DNA of 64,000 bases from Halobacteriales archaeon QS_4_69_225 (GTDB lineage: Archaea > Halobacteriota > Halobacteria > Halobacteriales > Haloarculaceae). The stretch spans positions 1 through 64,000 of the forward strand of contig PXRL01000014.1 of NCBI GenBank assembly GCA_003020965.1. Reading direction: 5' to 3'. The notes beneath the pieces are model-generated. The model did not search any database and was not told the origin of the DNA. It saw nothing but the letters and a program-made list of their open reading frames with translations. The position numbers were made by a program, and so were the translations under genes. This document shows, in pieces, positions 20,046 through 29,370 of the stretch (position 1 is the first letter of the stretch; each line of letters opens with the position of its first letter).

Positions 20046-21284
20046 ATGTCGCTTGAGCCGGGGTTGCCGATCGTCGACGAGACGACGTCGGAGATATCGG
20101 TCGTCTACGTCGACGACTATCGGGAGCTGTGCGAGCTGACGGCCGAGGGACTAGAACAGGCCAACGGCCGGCTGACCGTCGAGACGACGACGGAGCCGTC
20201 GGTCGTCGCCGACCGGCTGGAGGAGTTCGACTGCATCGTCGCCGACTACGACATGCCGGAGACGGACGGAATCGAGTTGCTCCGGCGCGTCAGAACGGTC
20301 TCCGAGGAGATACCGTTCATCCTTTACACGGGGAAAGGCGACGAGGACGTCGCCAGCGAGGCCATCTCGCTGGGCGTCACCGACTACCTCGCGAAGCGCG
20401 GCGGCCCCGAGCGATTCGTCCGGCTGGCCCACCGCATCGAGAACATCGTCGACGCCCGGCGGGCCTCCGCGGAGGCGGCCGCCACGCGGACGAAGGCCCG
20501 GACGGCCGTCGAGCGCGAGCAGCGTCGGCTCCGGGCCCTGCTGGAGCACTCCCCGACGGTGACGTGCGTTCTCGACGAGTCGGGTCGGTTCCGGTATCTC
20601 AGCCCGGCCATCGAGGACGTCACCGGCTTCACGCCGCAGGAGCTACAGGGCGAACCCATCTTCGATTACGTCCACGACGAGGACCGAGAGCGCGCCGAGC
20701 GGGCGTTCTCGCGGCTACTGGACGCGGCGGGGGAGACCTACGCCGTCGAGTTCCGGTTCGGCACGCGGGACGGCGGCTGGCGACACACCGAACTCCGCGG
20801 GACGAACCACCTCGACGACCCCGCCGTCGAGGGGATCGTCATCAACGCACGCGACGTCACCGAGCAGAAGCGCATCGACAGGCGGCTCCGCCGCGAGCGC
20901 GAACTGATCGAGCGGCTGTTCGAGGTGACGCCCACGCCGCTGCTGCTGATGGACGGTGACGGCCGCATCCGACGGCTGAACGACCGGGCGACGGAGGTGT
21001 TCGACACCGAGCGGTCCACGTTGCAGGGCCACGCGCCCGAGGAGTCGTCGGTGTCGTTCCGGGGCGAAAACGGCGAGACCATCGTCGACGGCGAGGACCT
21101 CTGGGAGGTCGTCTCCCACGCCAAGCGGGCCGTCCACGGCGCGGAGTGCGAGGTGTCGCTGCCGAGCGGCGACTACCGCCTGGAGGTCAGCGCCGCGCCG
21201 CTACCGGAGACCGACGAGCGGTTCGTCGTCGTCGCCGTCGAGACGGTCCAGCCCGCCGAGGCCGGCGCCGATGGCAACACGTAA
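20046..21284 (+). CDS. Response-regulator receiver protein with two PAS domains, no kinase domain
   Basis: VVYVDDYRELCEL..DCIVADYDMPETDGIELLRRVR..FILYTGKG; PAS repeats LLEHSPTVTCVLDESG and LFEVTPTPLLLMDGDG. Confidence 0.85.
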   Translation: MSLEPGLPIVDETTSEISVVYVDDYRELCELTAEGLEQANGRLTVETTTEPSVVADRLEEFDCIVADYDMPETDGIELLRRVRTVSEEIPFILYTGKGDEDVASEAISLGVTDYLAKRGGPERFVRLAHRIENIVDARRASAEAAATRTKARTAVEREQRRLRALLEHSPTVTCVLDESGRFRYLSPAIEDVTGFTPQELQGEPIFDYVHDEDRERAERAFSRLLDAAGETYAVEFRFGTRDGGWRHTELRGTNHLDDPAVEGIVINARDVTEQKRIDRRLRRERELIERLFEVTPTPLLLMDGDGRIRRLNDRATEVFDTERSTLQGHAPEESSVSFRGENGETIVDGEDLWEVVSHAKRAVHGAECEVSLPSGDYRLEVSAAPLPETDERFVVVAVETVQPAEAGADGNT

Positions 21285-21308
21285 GCCGGCGGCGGCCCCC
21301 GCCCCGTC

Positions 21309-22019
21309 ATGAAGCTCGCGCGCGTCGAGACCGACGCCGGCGTTCTCGAAGGCGAGTACGACGCCGACGGCACCGTCCGCACCGACGAGGGTAGCTTCGC
21401 CCCCGAGGAGTACGACCTGCTGCCGCCCTGCGAGCCGTCGGCGTTGTACTGCGTCGGCCGGAACTTCGGCGAGACGATCGACCAGATGGACTACGAGGTC
21501 CCCGAGGAACCGGACTTCTTCATCAAGCCGCCGACGTCGCTGCACCCGCCGGAGACGCCGGTTCCGTACCCGACGTTCTCCGAGGAGCTGACCTACGCCG
21601 GCGAGCTGGCGGCCGTCATCGGCGAGGAGTGCAGCCACGTCGCCGAGTCGACCGTCGACGACGTCGTCCGCGGCTACACGGTGCTCAACGACCTGGACTG
21701 TCTGGACCAGCAGGGCCGGACGGCCCGGAAGGCCTTCGACGCCTCGGGGCCGCTGGGACCGGTCGTCGCGACCGACGTCGACCCCGTCGGCCTGGAGATG
21801 GAGACCCACATCAACGGCGAGCGCCGCCAGCACGACACCACCGACAACATGCTCGTCGGACCCCGCGAGGTCGTCTCGTTTCTCTCCGAGCGGGTCACCC
21901 TCCGGCCGGGCGACGTCGTCTCCTTCGGCAGCCCCGCCAACCCGGGGCTGCTGGAGCGGGGCGACGAGATCGAGATCCGCTACGAGGAGGTCGGAACGCT
22001 GCGGAACACCGTCAGATGA
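21309..22019 (+). CDS. Fumarylacetoacetate hydrolase family protein
   Basis: YCVGRNF, DFFIKPPTSLHPP, GELAAVIGEE, GYTVLNDLDCLDQQ. Confidence 0.9.
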   Translation: MKLARVETDAGVLEGEYDADGTVRTDEGSFAPEEYDLLPPCEPSALYCVGRNFGETIDQMDYEVPEEPDFFIKPPTSLHPPETPVPYPTFSEELTYAGELAAVIGEECSHVAESTVDDVVRGYTVLNDLDCLDQQGRTARKAFDASGPLGPVVATDVDPVGLEMETHINGERRQHDTTDNMLVGPREVVSFLSERVTLRPGDVVSFGSPANPGLLERGDEIEIRYEEVGTLRNTVR

Positions 22020-22101
22020 GGCCCGGGCGCCCCGCGACGGCCGGACACACGGGCCTCGACGACCGGCAGTCGGCCGACCCGGCGAGAACGACCCACAGCG
22101 G

Positions 22102-22536
22102 TCACCTCGACCCGTCGCCGATGTCGACGACGAGCAGCGGTCGGTCGGCGTCCGTGACGACCCGTTCGGTGGTGCCGCCGAGGGTGAGCCGTCGCTCCCG
22201 GCCGGTCCGGCCGTGGGTGCCGAGCACGAGCAGGTCGGCGCCCGCCCGGTCGGCGTCGGCGCATATCTCCCGGTGGGGCACGGCCTCAGCGATGGCCGTC
22301 GTCGTCGTCTCGACGCCGGCCTCGCGGGCCCGGTCGGCCAGCCGCTCGACCGCCTCCGTCGCCTCGTCGGTCAGGTCGGCCCGGACCGATTCCTTCTCGT
22401 CGGGGTCGGCCGTCAGCACGACCCGGCGGTCGACGACCGACACGACGTATAGGGCCGCGCCGTACGCCTCGGCGGCGCCGACGGCGTGGTCCAGCGCCGC
22501 CGTCGCTACCGTCCGTCGGCGGCAGCATCGTCCCAC
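22102..22536 (-). pseudogene. Universal stress protein with frameshifted N-terminus
   Basis: ATAALDHAVGAAEAYGAALYVVSVVD..ADLLVLGTHGRTGRERRLTLGGTTERVVTDADRPLLVV in one frame; the conserved start MLPPTDGSDG is in another frame (22499-22528). Confidence 0.65.
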
Positions 22537-22638
22537 ATGCCGCCGACTCGCGGCCGTATCCACCGAACCGTCGTGCCGGTCCGGCGGGTCGCCTCCGGGC
22601 CGGAAGCCATATGTCACTGGGGTACGAGTCGTCCGGTC

Positions 22639-22989
22639 GTGGAAGAAGACCGGAGCATCGAGGACATCCTCAACACCATCGGCGACGAGCACGCGCGCAC
22701 GGTGCTGGCGGCCATCAGCCGGGAGCCCCGGTCGGCGAAGGAGCTCAGCGAGCAGTGTGATCTCTCGCTGCCGACCATCTACCGTCGGCTGGAGATCCTC
22801 CAGAAGCACGACCTGGTGACCGAGGAGACCGCCGTCGCCGACGACGGCAACCACTACAACGTCTACAACTGCAACTTCGACAGTACGGTCATCCAGCTCG
22901 AGGACGAGGAGTACCGGGTTCGGATCTACCGCAAGGGGAACATCCCGGATCGGTTCACGCAGTTGTGGGACGATCTCAGTCCCGAATGA
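22639..22989 (+). CDS. Winged-helix transcriptional regulator
   Basis: IGDEHARTVLAAISREPRSAKELSEQCDLSLPTIYRRLEILQKHDLVTEETAV; GTG start. Confidence 0.85.
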   Translation: MEEDRSIEDILNTIGDEHARTVLAAISREPRSAKELSEQCDLSLPTIYRRLEILQKHDLVTEETAVADDGNHYNVYNCNFDSTVIQLEDEEYRVRIYRKGNIPDRFTQLWDDLSPE

Positions 22990-23036
22990 CCCTCGCCGTC
23001 ACCTGGTTTTAAGACCCAGCGTGGGGTTGCCGGCAC

Positions 23037-23327
23037 ATGGTCGGTGTCCTGCAGGGGGTGCTCATCCTGCTGCGGCTGACGCTCTTCGGGCTCTCGCTGG
23101 GGCTCACGCTCATCAGCTTCCAGGCGTACTCGAAGCGGCAGAGCGAACGGCTGCAGTTCGCCTTCATCGGCTTCGCCTTCATCAGCATGGGCGTCGCCGT
23201 GGCAAACCTGACGACGCAGGTGTCCGTCGGCGGCGGCCTCAGCCGGGAGCTTCTGCTCCTCCAGATGGCAGAGACGGTGCCGTTCATCGTCGGCTTCGTG
23301 ATGATATACCTCTCGCTGTACCGCTAG
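23037..23327 (+). CDS. Small 3-TM membrane protein paired with the HTH gene
   Basis: Hydrophobic helices LILLRLTLFGLSLGLTLISFQAY, FAFIGFAFISMGVAV, VPFIVGFVMIYLSLY. Confidence 0.7.
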   Translation: MVGVLQGVLILLRLTLFGLSLGLTLISFQAYSKRQSERLQFAFIGFAFISMGVAVANLTTQVSVGGGLSRELLLLQMAETVPFIVGFVMIYLSLYR

Positions 23328-23521
23328 CGCCACGCCTCGATGACGACGGCGCCGGAGCCGCAGAACAGACAGGAGTCGTCGTGCCGGAGCGCGGCGAGCT
23401 GGCGGCCGCAGTCCAGACAGTGCAGTAGCTCGCGCTCTCCCGCCCGGAGTTCCTCGCGGATGGCGTCGCTCTGCGGAGGGATGGCGTGGTCCGGCCGGCG
23501 GAGGTCTCTGTCCTCGGGCAC
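23324..23521 (-). CDS. Small zinc-ribbon protein (2x CxxC)
   Basis: LLHCLDCGRQLAALRHDDSCLFCGSGAVVIEAWR. Confidence 0.7.
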   Translation of the reverse strand: MPEDRDLRRPDHAIPPQSDAIREELRAGERELLHCLDCGRQLAALRHDDSCLFCGSGAVVIEAWR

Positions 23522-23800
23522 ACCCGATCTACCGGCCGACGGGATAAGTACCTCACCCTCGCATCGAGTCGCCGCCGACGGCTCGCCGCTCGCGCCGGTC
23601 GCGGTCCGTCCGGCAGCCCCGCCCGGGGTCGCCGTCGTCGTGACGCCCCACTCGTCGGGCGCAGACGAGGCGTTCGGGGCCGTCGCCGGGCGCCGGCGAT
23701 CGCTCCGGGGCCGAATCGGGCGGTCGTGTCGGCGGCGCCGGTCGTCGTCGGCGCGGCGTCGCCGTGGGACCTGACCGCCACCGTCGGCCGGTGACGTCGG

Positions 23801-23923
23801 TTACAGTACGGTGCCGACGGCCGCGTAGACGAGTCCGACCGCGAAGGCCACCAGCAGCACGCCCGTCATGGTGACGACCACGGGCGAGAGCTGCTCCTCG
23901 CTCTCGACGATGTATCCGTCCAT
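23801..23923 (-). CDS. 40-aa single-TM microprotein
   Basis: MDGYIVESEEQLSPVVVTMTGVLLVAFAVGLVYAAVGTVL, complete ATG-TAA frame below track cutoff. Confidence 0.55.
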   Translation of the reverse strand: MDGYIVESEEQLSPVVVTMTGVLLVAFAVGLVYAAVGTVL

Positions 23924-24090
23924 GACCGGGCCGAGGACGGCGGCGGGAAAAAGCGTTGTGTCGCGCGGCCGGGGTTTGGTTACTATATGGCCGGCCGATC
24001 GGCCGATGTCGGGCGGGACCTCGAACGGGACCGACCGCTCGCAGCCGGACGGAAACGTTCATTATCTCCGACCTCACTGTACACGCGTAG

Positions 24091-24609
24091 ATGCCGGAAG
24101 AAACGCGAGACGGCGACTTGATGGCGACCCTCGTCGTGGTCTGTGGGCTGCCGGGCGTCGGCAAGTCGACCGTTTCGCGGGTCGTCGCCGACCGGCTGGA
24201 GGCCGCGGTTCTGCGGACCGACGTCGTCCGGAAGGAGCTGTTCGACGACCCGGAGTACGCCGCCGCGGAGACGGCGACCGTCTACGACGCGCTGCTGGCC
24301 CGGGCCCGGGAGCGACTCGCCGACGGCCGGGCGGTCGTCCTCGACGGAACGTTCAAAGACCGGAAGCGACGCACCGAGGCCAGCGACCTCGCGGCCGCGG
24401 TCGGCGCGCGGCTCCGGCTCGTCCGCGTCCGGTGTCCGGAGGTGGTCGTCGAGGAGCGCATCGCCGACCGCGAGGGGGTTAGCGACGCCGACCTCGCGGT
24501 GTACCGCCGGCTCCGCGACCGGTTCGAGCCGGTCGAGATGGACCACCTCGTCGTGGACAACTCCGGCACCGAGGCGGCGACGGAGCGGCGCGTCGCCGAG
24601 GTCTTCTGA
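24091..24609 (+). CDS. P-loop kinase-like ATPase (AAA_33 / zeta-like)
   Basis: VVVCGLPGVGKSTVSRVVADRL, AVVLDGTFKDRKRR, VRVRCPEVVVEERI; alternative ATG at 24121. Confidence 0.8.
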   Translation: MPEETRDGDLMATLVVVCGLPGVGKSTVSRVVADRLEAAVLRTDVVRKELFDDPEYAAAETATVYDALLARARERLADGRAVVLDGTFKDRKRRTEASDLAAAVGARLRLVRVRCPEVVVEERIADREGVSDADLAVYRRLRDRFEPVEMDHLVVDNSGTEAATERRVAEVF

Positions 24610-24696
24610 ACCGCCCCCGGCGCCGACACCCAGGCGGCCGTATCCGGGCCCGGCCGGTCGGCGGAACCGTCAGGCCCGCCGGGACGACGGGCAACC

Positions 24697-25638
24697 GTGT
24701 GCCGGTACGTGACCGCCGTCTGTCTGCTCGCCGTCGCCGGATGCGGCGCCCCGGCCGGCGCGCCGGCCGACGACCCCGCGGCGGCGGAGACCGTCACCCC
24801 GGCGCCGGTGCCGTCGACATCGCCGTCGGCATCCGTCGACCGGTCCATCGGCGTCGACGGCCCCGGCATCGACAACGGCGTCGTCGGCGGGGCGGCGCTG
24901 GGTGCGGCACACGCGAGCGCGCTTTCCGGGACCTACACCCGAGTCGTGACGCTCCGCGTCGAGGCCGACGACCGGGCGCTGCCGACGTACCGCGAGAGCC
25001 GAGCGGTGACCGACGACGCGACGACCCGGCGGCGGAGCTACCGGGGCCCGGCGACGGCCCGGTTCGTGTCGGGAAGCGCGACGGCCACGACGGCGCGGAC
25101 GGTCCGGTCGGTAGACGGCAACGGCACGCGACGACGGACGTTCGTCGACGGCGACCCCGCACCCGGGACGCGGGTCACCGCCCCGGTGGCGGCCGACGAC
25201 CGAACGGTCGTCGTCTCCCTTCTCGACGGCGCGGTCGTCGCCTCCCGGACGGAGTCGCCGGACTATCGGCTGTCTGCCGGCACCGTCCCCGGAGAAGCGG
25301 TGCCGGACCCGCTGGCGGCGCCCGAGAGCGTGACCGTCAGGGCGGCGGTCCGGCGGACCGGACGGGTCGACCGGGGCGTCGTCCGGTACGACGCGCGGCT
25401 GGACGGCCGGCGGGTATCCGTCGCACAGCGGGTCTTCTGGATCCGGGGCGGTGACTCGCTCCCGTCCACGGGGAGTGACCGTCCACGGATCGCCCGGCGT
25501 CGCGCGTACCCGCCACGGAGACCGCGGCGTCGCCCGGCCGTCACCCGTCGGTCCGTCCACGTCGGCCGGGTAACGATCCACGGCATCGGTATCCACACGT
25601 GGACGAGGTCGACGACGGACCGTTCGTCGGGACGCTAA
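24697..25638 (+). CDS. Putative secreted lipoprotein
   Basis: Signal/lipobox VCLLAVAGCGAPAGAP; C-terminal end uncertain (basic tail from about 25470 looks out-of-frame). Confidence 0.5.
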   Translation: MCRYVTAVCLLAVAGCGAPAGAPADDPAAAETVTPAPVPSTSPSASVDRSIGVDGPGIDNGVVGGAALGAAHASALSGTYTRVVTLRVEADDRALPTYRESRAVTDDATTRRRSYRGPATARFVSGSATATTARTVRSVDGNGTRRRTFVDGDPAPGTRVTAPVAADDRTVVVSLLDGAVVASRTESPDYRLSAGTVPGEAVPDPLAAPESVTVRAAVRRTGRVDRGVVRYDARLDGRRVSVAQRVFWIRGGDSLPSTGSDRPRIARRRAYPPRRPRRRPAVTRRSVHVGRVTIHGIGIHTWTRSTTDRSSGR

Positions 25639-26018
25639 ACGACGCCGGCACGGCGCGGCCGCTCCGCGGGAAGGACGTCTCGGCGGTCGTCTCGCTGACG
25701 CACGGGCCGCCGGCAGTCCCCGACGCGGCCGGCGTCGAAGTCGTGTGCGTCCCGATGACGAACGGACGACGGAACGAGGCGACGTCGTTCCGAGAGGCCG
25801 TCGACGCGACGCGGCGCCGACTGGCAGCCGGCGAGCGGGTGCTCGTCCACTGCCCCGCCGGCACTTCTCGGAGTCCGGCGATTGCGACCGTCGTCGCGCT
25901 CCGCCGCGGTGTCGACCTGCAGGCGGCGTTCGAGCAGGTGCCGGACCGCCGACCGGAGACGGATTCGCACGAGTCACCGGTCCGGCGGGCGGCGACCGTC
26001 TACACGGAGGCGACCTGA
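25599..26018 (+). CDS. Dual-specificity / tyrosine protein phosphatase-like
   Basis: VLVHCPAGTSRSPAIATVVALRRG contains the HCxxGxxR signature. Confidence 0.85.
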   Translation: MDEVDDGPFVGTLNDAGTARPLRGKDVSAVVSLTHGPPAVPDAAGVEVVCVPMTNGRRNEATSFREAVDATRRRLAAGERVLVHCPAGTSRSPAIATVVALRRGVDLQAAFEQVPDRRPETDSHESPVRRAATVYTEAT

Positions 26019-26050
26019 TACTGCGTACGACAAAACCCCCGGCGTGCCGG

Positions 26051-26293
26051 TCAGGCGGTCGAGACCCGCCAGGTGGTCGCGGAGGTGTACGACCACTTCT
26101 CGATCGTCAGCCCGGGGACCGACCCCTGCAGCTGGACGAGGAGGGCGCCGATCTCCTTCGGCGAGAGGTCGACGTCGTCGGCGATGAACTTCCCTTTGAC
26201 GTAGAGGTCGCCGTCGGTTCGGTCGACCTCGGCCCGCAGATAGCGGGCCAGGCGTTCGGCCTTGGGCGACGTGTACGCGGGTTCCGTGCTCAT
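26051..26293 (-). CDS. Small haloarchaeal hypothetical protein
   Basis: MSTEPAYTSPKAERLARYLRAEVDRTDGDLYVKGKFIADDVDLSPKEIGALLVQLQ. Confidence 0.65.
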   Translation of the reverse strand: MSTEPAYTSPKAERLARYLRAEVDRTDGDLYVKGKFIADDVDLSPKEIGALLVQLQGSVPGLTIEKWSYTSATTWRVSTA

Positions 26294-26297
26294 GGGT

Positions 26298-26537
26298 TCA
26301 CCTGGGGGAGTGACCGTGACCGATGACGGCACACAGGAGGTTCAGGCCGACGGCGCCGCCGATGACGTCCGGCTGCGGGTCGGTCGCGCCGGCGAAGAGG
26401 GCAGCCAGAAGCGCGAGCGGCAGCAGGGCCGCGGTCCAGAAGGCGGCTGCCCGGACGCCGACGACGACGACGCGTGCGACGCTGCTGAGCGGGCGGGACG
26501 GGTCGAACGTGGGAGGGGTCTCGCTGGCGGTCGACAT
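26298..26537 (-). CDS. Small membrane protein
   Basis: MSTASETPPTFDPSRPLSSVARVVVVGVRAAAFWTAALLPLALLAALFAGATDPQPD. Confidence 0.55.
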   Translation of the reverse strand: MSTASETPPTFDPSRPLSSVARVVVVGVRAAAFWTAALLPLALLAALFAGATDPQPDVIGGAVGLNLLCAVIGHGHSPR

Positions 26538-26865
26538 GTGGGTGCTCGTACTACACCCGTGGGGCCCCCACCCGCATATAAACGACAGAGCCTTGCGGTC
26601 AGTTCGGCTCCCTTCGCGCCTTTCAGGCCGTCGCCTGGGTCCCGGGGGCGACGTCAACGACGACCTCTGAGACGTTTAGACGTTTTGCGCGGCACGCTGT
26701 TTCTTTGTCGTCGCTCGAAGCCGGGGGTCGCTTCCGGCCGTCGGCGTTCGGGGTGACAGCCCGGAACCCCGGCGATCGGGACGGGTCCCAGCGCCGGGGC
26801 GCACCCTCCGTCCCGCCACCCGGACACCACCAAGTTATATTATGCAGTGGTATCTCGCTCCGGGC

Positions 26866-27771
26866 ATGGACGAGATCACGCTCGGGCTCGAGTGGTTCCT
26901 CAACCCCGACCACGTCCCGTTCGTCGTCGCGGACGAGCGCGGCTACTACGAGGCCGAGGGCCTCGACGTCGAGTTGTGGGAGCCGCCGGAACACCACGAC
27001 ACCCTCGAGATGCTGGCCGCCGGCGACCTCGACTACGCCATCACCGAGCCGATCCACCTGGTGCCGGAGCGCTCGGCGGGCGTCCCGGTGACGGGGATCG
27101 CCCGGTTCCTGCACACCCGGGGCGGCATCCAGTACCCGGCCGATCGCGGCTGGGAGTCGCCGGCCGACCTCGAGTCGGGCGTCCGGCTCAACTACCCGGG
27201 CGCGCCCGGGCCGGGCGGGCGGCGGATGGTCGCGCACATGGCACGGGAGGCGGGCGGCGACCTGACGGCCGACGAGATCGAGCCCGTCGACCGGGGGTTC
27301 TACCACACCGACGCGCTCGTCGAGGGCGACGCCGACGTCGCCTTTCTCGCGTTCTACAACTTCGAAATCGTCGAGAGCCGCCACCGGGGGTTCGACGCCG
27401 ACCTCTGGGAGCTGGCCGACTACGGCGTCCCCGACTTCAACCAGCTCGTCCTCGCGGCGGCCGACGGGACCGTCGAGGACCGACCGGACGAGGTACGACG
27501 GTTCCTCGACGCCACGCGGCGGGGTGTCGCCGACGCCGTCGAGGACGGCGAGGCCGCCGTCGAGCTGTTCTTCGAGCGACACCCCGAACTCCGGGACGAC
27601 GACCCGGAGCTGATGGACGAGATCGCGGCGGCGACGCGGGAGTTCTTCACGCCCGACCTCTCGCAGGACCTCGAGATGTACCGCGATCTCGTCGCGTTCT
27701 GCGAGGAGCTGGAACTCTCCGACGGCCCCGTCGACGTCGACGAGATGGCCGACGAGCGCTTCGTCGGGTAG
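26866..27771 (+). CDS. NMT1/THI5-like ABC substrate-binding-type protein
   Basis: ITLGLEWFLNPDHVPFVVADERGYYEAEGLDVELWEPPEHHDTLEMLAAGDLDYAITEP; TATA-like ttatat about 28 nt upstream of ATG. Confidence 0.8.
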   Translation: MDEITLGLEWFLNPDHVPFVVADERGYYEAEGLDVELWEPPEHHDTLEMLAAGDLDYAITEPIHLVPERSAGVPVTGIARFLHTRGGIQYPADRGWESPADLESGVRLNYPGAPGPGGRRMVAHMAREAGGDLTADEIEPVDRGFYHTDALVEGDADVAFLAFYNFEIVESRHRGFDADLWELADYGVPDFNQLVLAAADGTVEDRPDEVRRFLDATRRGVADAVEDGEAAVELFFERHPELRDDDPELMDEIAAATREFFTPDLSQDLEMYRDLVAFCEELELSDGPVDVDEMADERFVG

Positions 27772-27873
27772 CGACACCCCCGGACGCAGGGCCGCAGATT
27801 AAGTCCGTCCCGGACCGAGCGAGGTCGTGGTTCGAGGGCAGATACCGACGACGGGCGCCGCCGGGGGTGGAGC

Positions 27874-28326
27874 GTGAGCCGGCTGGGCCGGTCGCTGGTG
27901 CTCCGGTTCGACGGAAGCGTCCGCTACGGCGCGGACAACGCCGACCCGCGGGCGGCGGCCGTCGGCTACGTCGTCGAGGAGGCCGCGCCGGTGCTTGAGG
28001 GCTGCCGGGAGCTGTCGGCGTTCGTCTCGAGCACGCACGTCGAGTTCCGGGCGCTCGTCGCCGGCGCCCGGGCGGTCGCGGAACTGGCCGAACGCGACCG
28101 GGTCAGCGACGTCCACGTCCGCGGGGATTCGGCGGCCGTCATCGAGACGGTCGACCCCTCGCGGCCGACCGGCGTCGGCGGCGACGTCTGCCGCCGCCGC
28201 GCCGAGCGCGTCCGGGAGCTGCTCGAGCCGGTCCCGACGGTCACGTACCGCCGCGTGCGCCGCGGGAAGAACGACCGGGCGCACGAACTCGCGGTCCGGG
28301 CGTACGACCGTCCCGGCAGGGGCTGA
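27874..28326 (+). CDS. RNase HI-like protein
   Basis: LRFDGSVRYGADNADPRAAAVGYVVEEA, THVEFRALVAGARAVAELAERDRVSDVHVRGDSAAVIE, KNDRAHELAVRAYD. Confidence 0.85.
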   Translation: MSRLGRSLVLRFDGSVRYGADNADPRAAAVGYVVEEAAPVLEGCRELSAFVSSTHVEFRALVAGARAVAELAERDRVSDVHVRGDSAAVIETVDPSRPTGVGGDVCRRRAERVRELLEPVPTVTYRRVRRGKNDRAHELAVRAYDRPGRG

Positions 28327-28338
28327 GCGTCGCTATCG

Positions 28339-29250
28339 CTACTCCGGAGTGACCGCCGTCGACTCGCCGTCGCGGACGGCGACGACCTCGCCGTCGAACT
28401 CCGTCTCGGCCTGCGAGGCGAGCCGTCGCTCGTCGTCCTCGTGTCTCGGGGAGATGTGCGTGAGCCAGAGCCGCTCGCTGCCCGACGCGGCGGCGACCGC
28501 TCCCGCCTCTACGGCGGTCGAGTGCCCGGTCGAACGGGCCCGCTCGGACTGCTCCTCGGCGAACATCGCGCTGTATATCAACAGCGAGGCGTCCGAGGCG
28601 GCCTCGACGACCTCGGGAACCGGCCGGGTGTCGCCCGTGTAGACGATCTTCCGCCCGGCGACCGGCTCCGAGAGGACGTCCGCGGGCTCGACGACGTCCC
28701 CGTCGTCGGTCTCGACGGTTTGGCCGTCCTGTAGCCGGCCGTACTTCGGACCGGGGTCGACGCCCAGCGCCCGCGCCTCCTCGACGAGGAACTTCCGGCT
28801 GTCCGTCTCCTGTACGACGAAGCCGTGGGAGTACTCGGTGTACGGCGTCTCGAACGGGCGGATCGCGTACTCGTCCGTCTCGATTGCCGGGCCGTCGGCG
28901 GCGTAACCGTGGACCTCGACCGGGTAGCTGGGCCGGCCGTAGGCGCCCTCGATGGTGTCGACCGCCCGGCCCGTCCGCCCGCCGGGGGCGTAAACGTCGA
29001 GCGGCCGCTCTCGGTCGTTCATCTCCAGGGCCTGCACGAGCCCGGGCAGGCCGAGCGTGTGGTCGGCGTGGAAGTGACTGACGAAGACGGCGTCGACGTC
29101 CGGCGAGGCGTCGTACCGCATCAGCCGCTGCCCGGAGCCCTCGCCGCAGTCGAACAGGAGTTCGTCGCCCAAGAGGTTCAGGTAGACGCAGCTGGTCCCG
29201 TACTGCGCGGTCGGGACCCCGCCGCTCGTTCCGACAGCAGTGACGCGCAC
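28339..29250 (-). CDS. rnz: Ribonuclease Z
   Basis: LLFDCGEGSGQRLMRY, SHFHADHTLGLPGLVQ, VYTGDTRP, LTHISPRH. Confidence 0.93.
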   Translation of the reverse strand: MRVTAVGTSGGVPTAQYGTSCVYLNLLGDELLFDCGEGSGQRLMRYDASPDVDAVFVSHFHADHTLGLPGLVQALEMNDRERPLDVYAPGGRTGRAVDTIEGAYGRPSYPVEVHGYAADGPAIETDEYAIRPFETPYTEYSHGFVVQETDSRKFLVEEARALGVDPGPKYGRLQDGQTVETDDGDVVEPADVLSEPVAGRKIVYTGDTRPVPEVVEAASDASLLIYSAMFAEEQSERARSTGHSTAVEAGAVAAASGSERLWLTHISPRHEDDERRLASQAETEFDGEVVAVRDGESTAVTPE

Positions 29251-29370
29251 GTATCGACCTGGGAGCGACGGCGACTAAAACGTGCGCACTACGGGACCGT
29301 CCGGGCCGGGCGACGGCGCCGGGCCCGCCGGGCCATCGCGGTCGCCCGGCGCGTCCCCGATGCGGCGCGG

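Noticed and set aside
23545-23795. Possible eroded ORF between small zinc-ribbon and microprotein genes
   Set aside because: Fragments such as AVVSAAPVVVGAASPWDLTATVGR look coding-like but are too short and frame-broken to assign.
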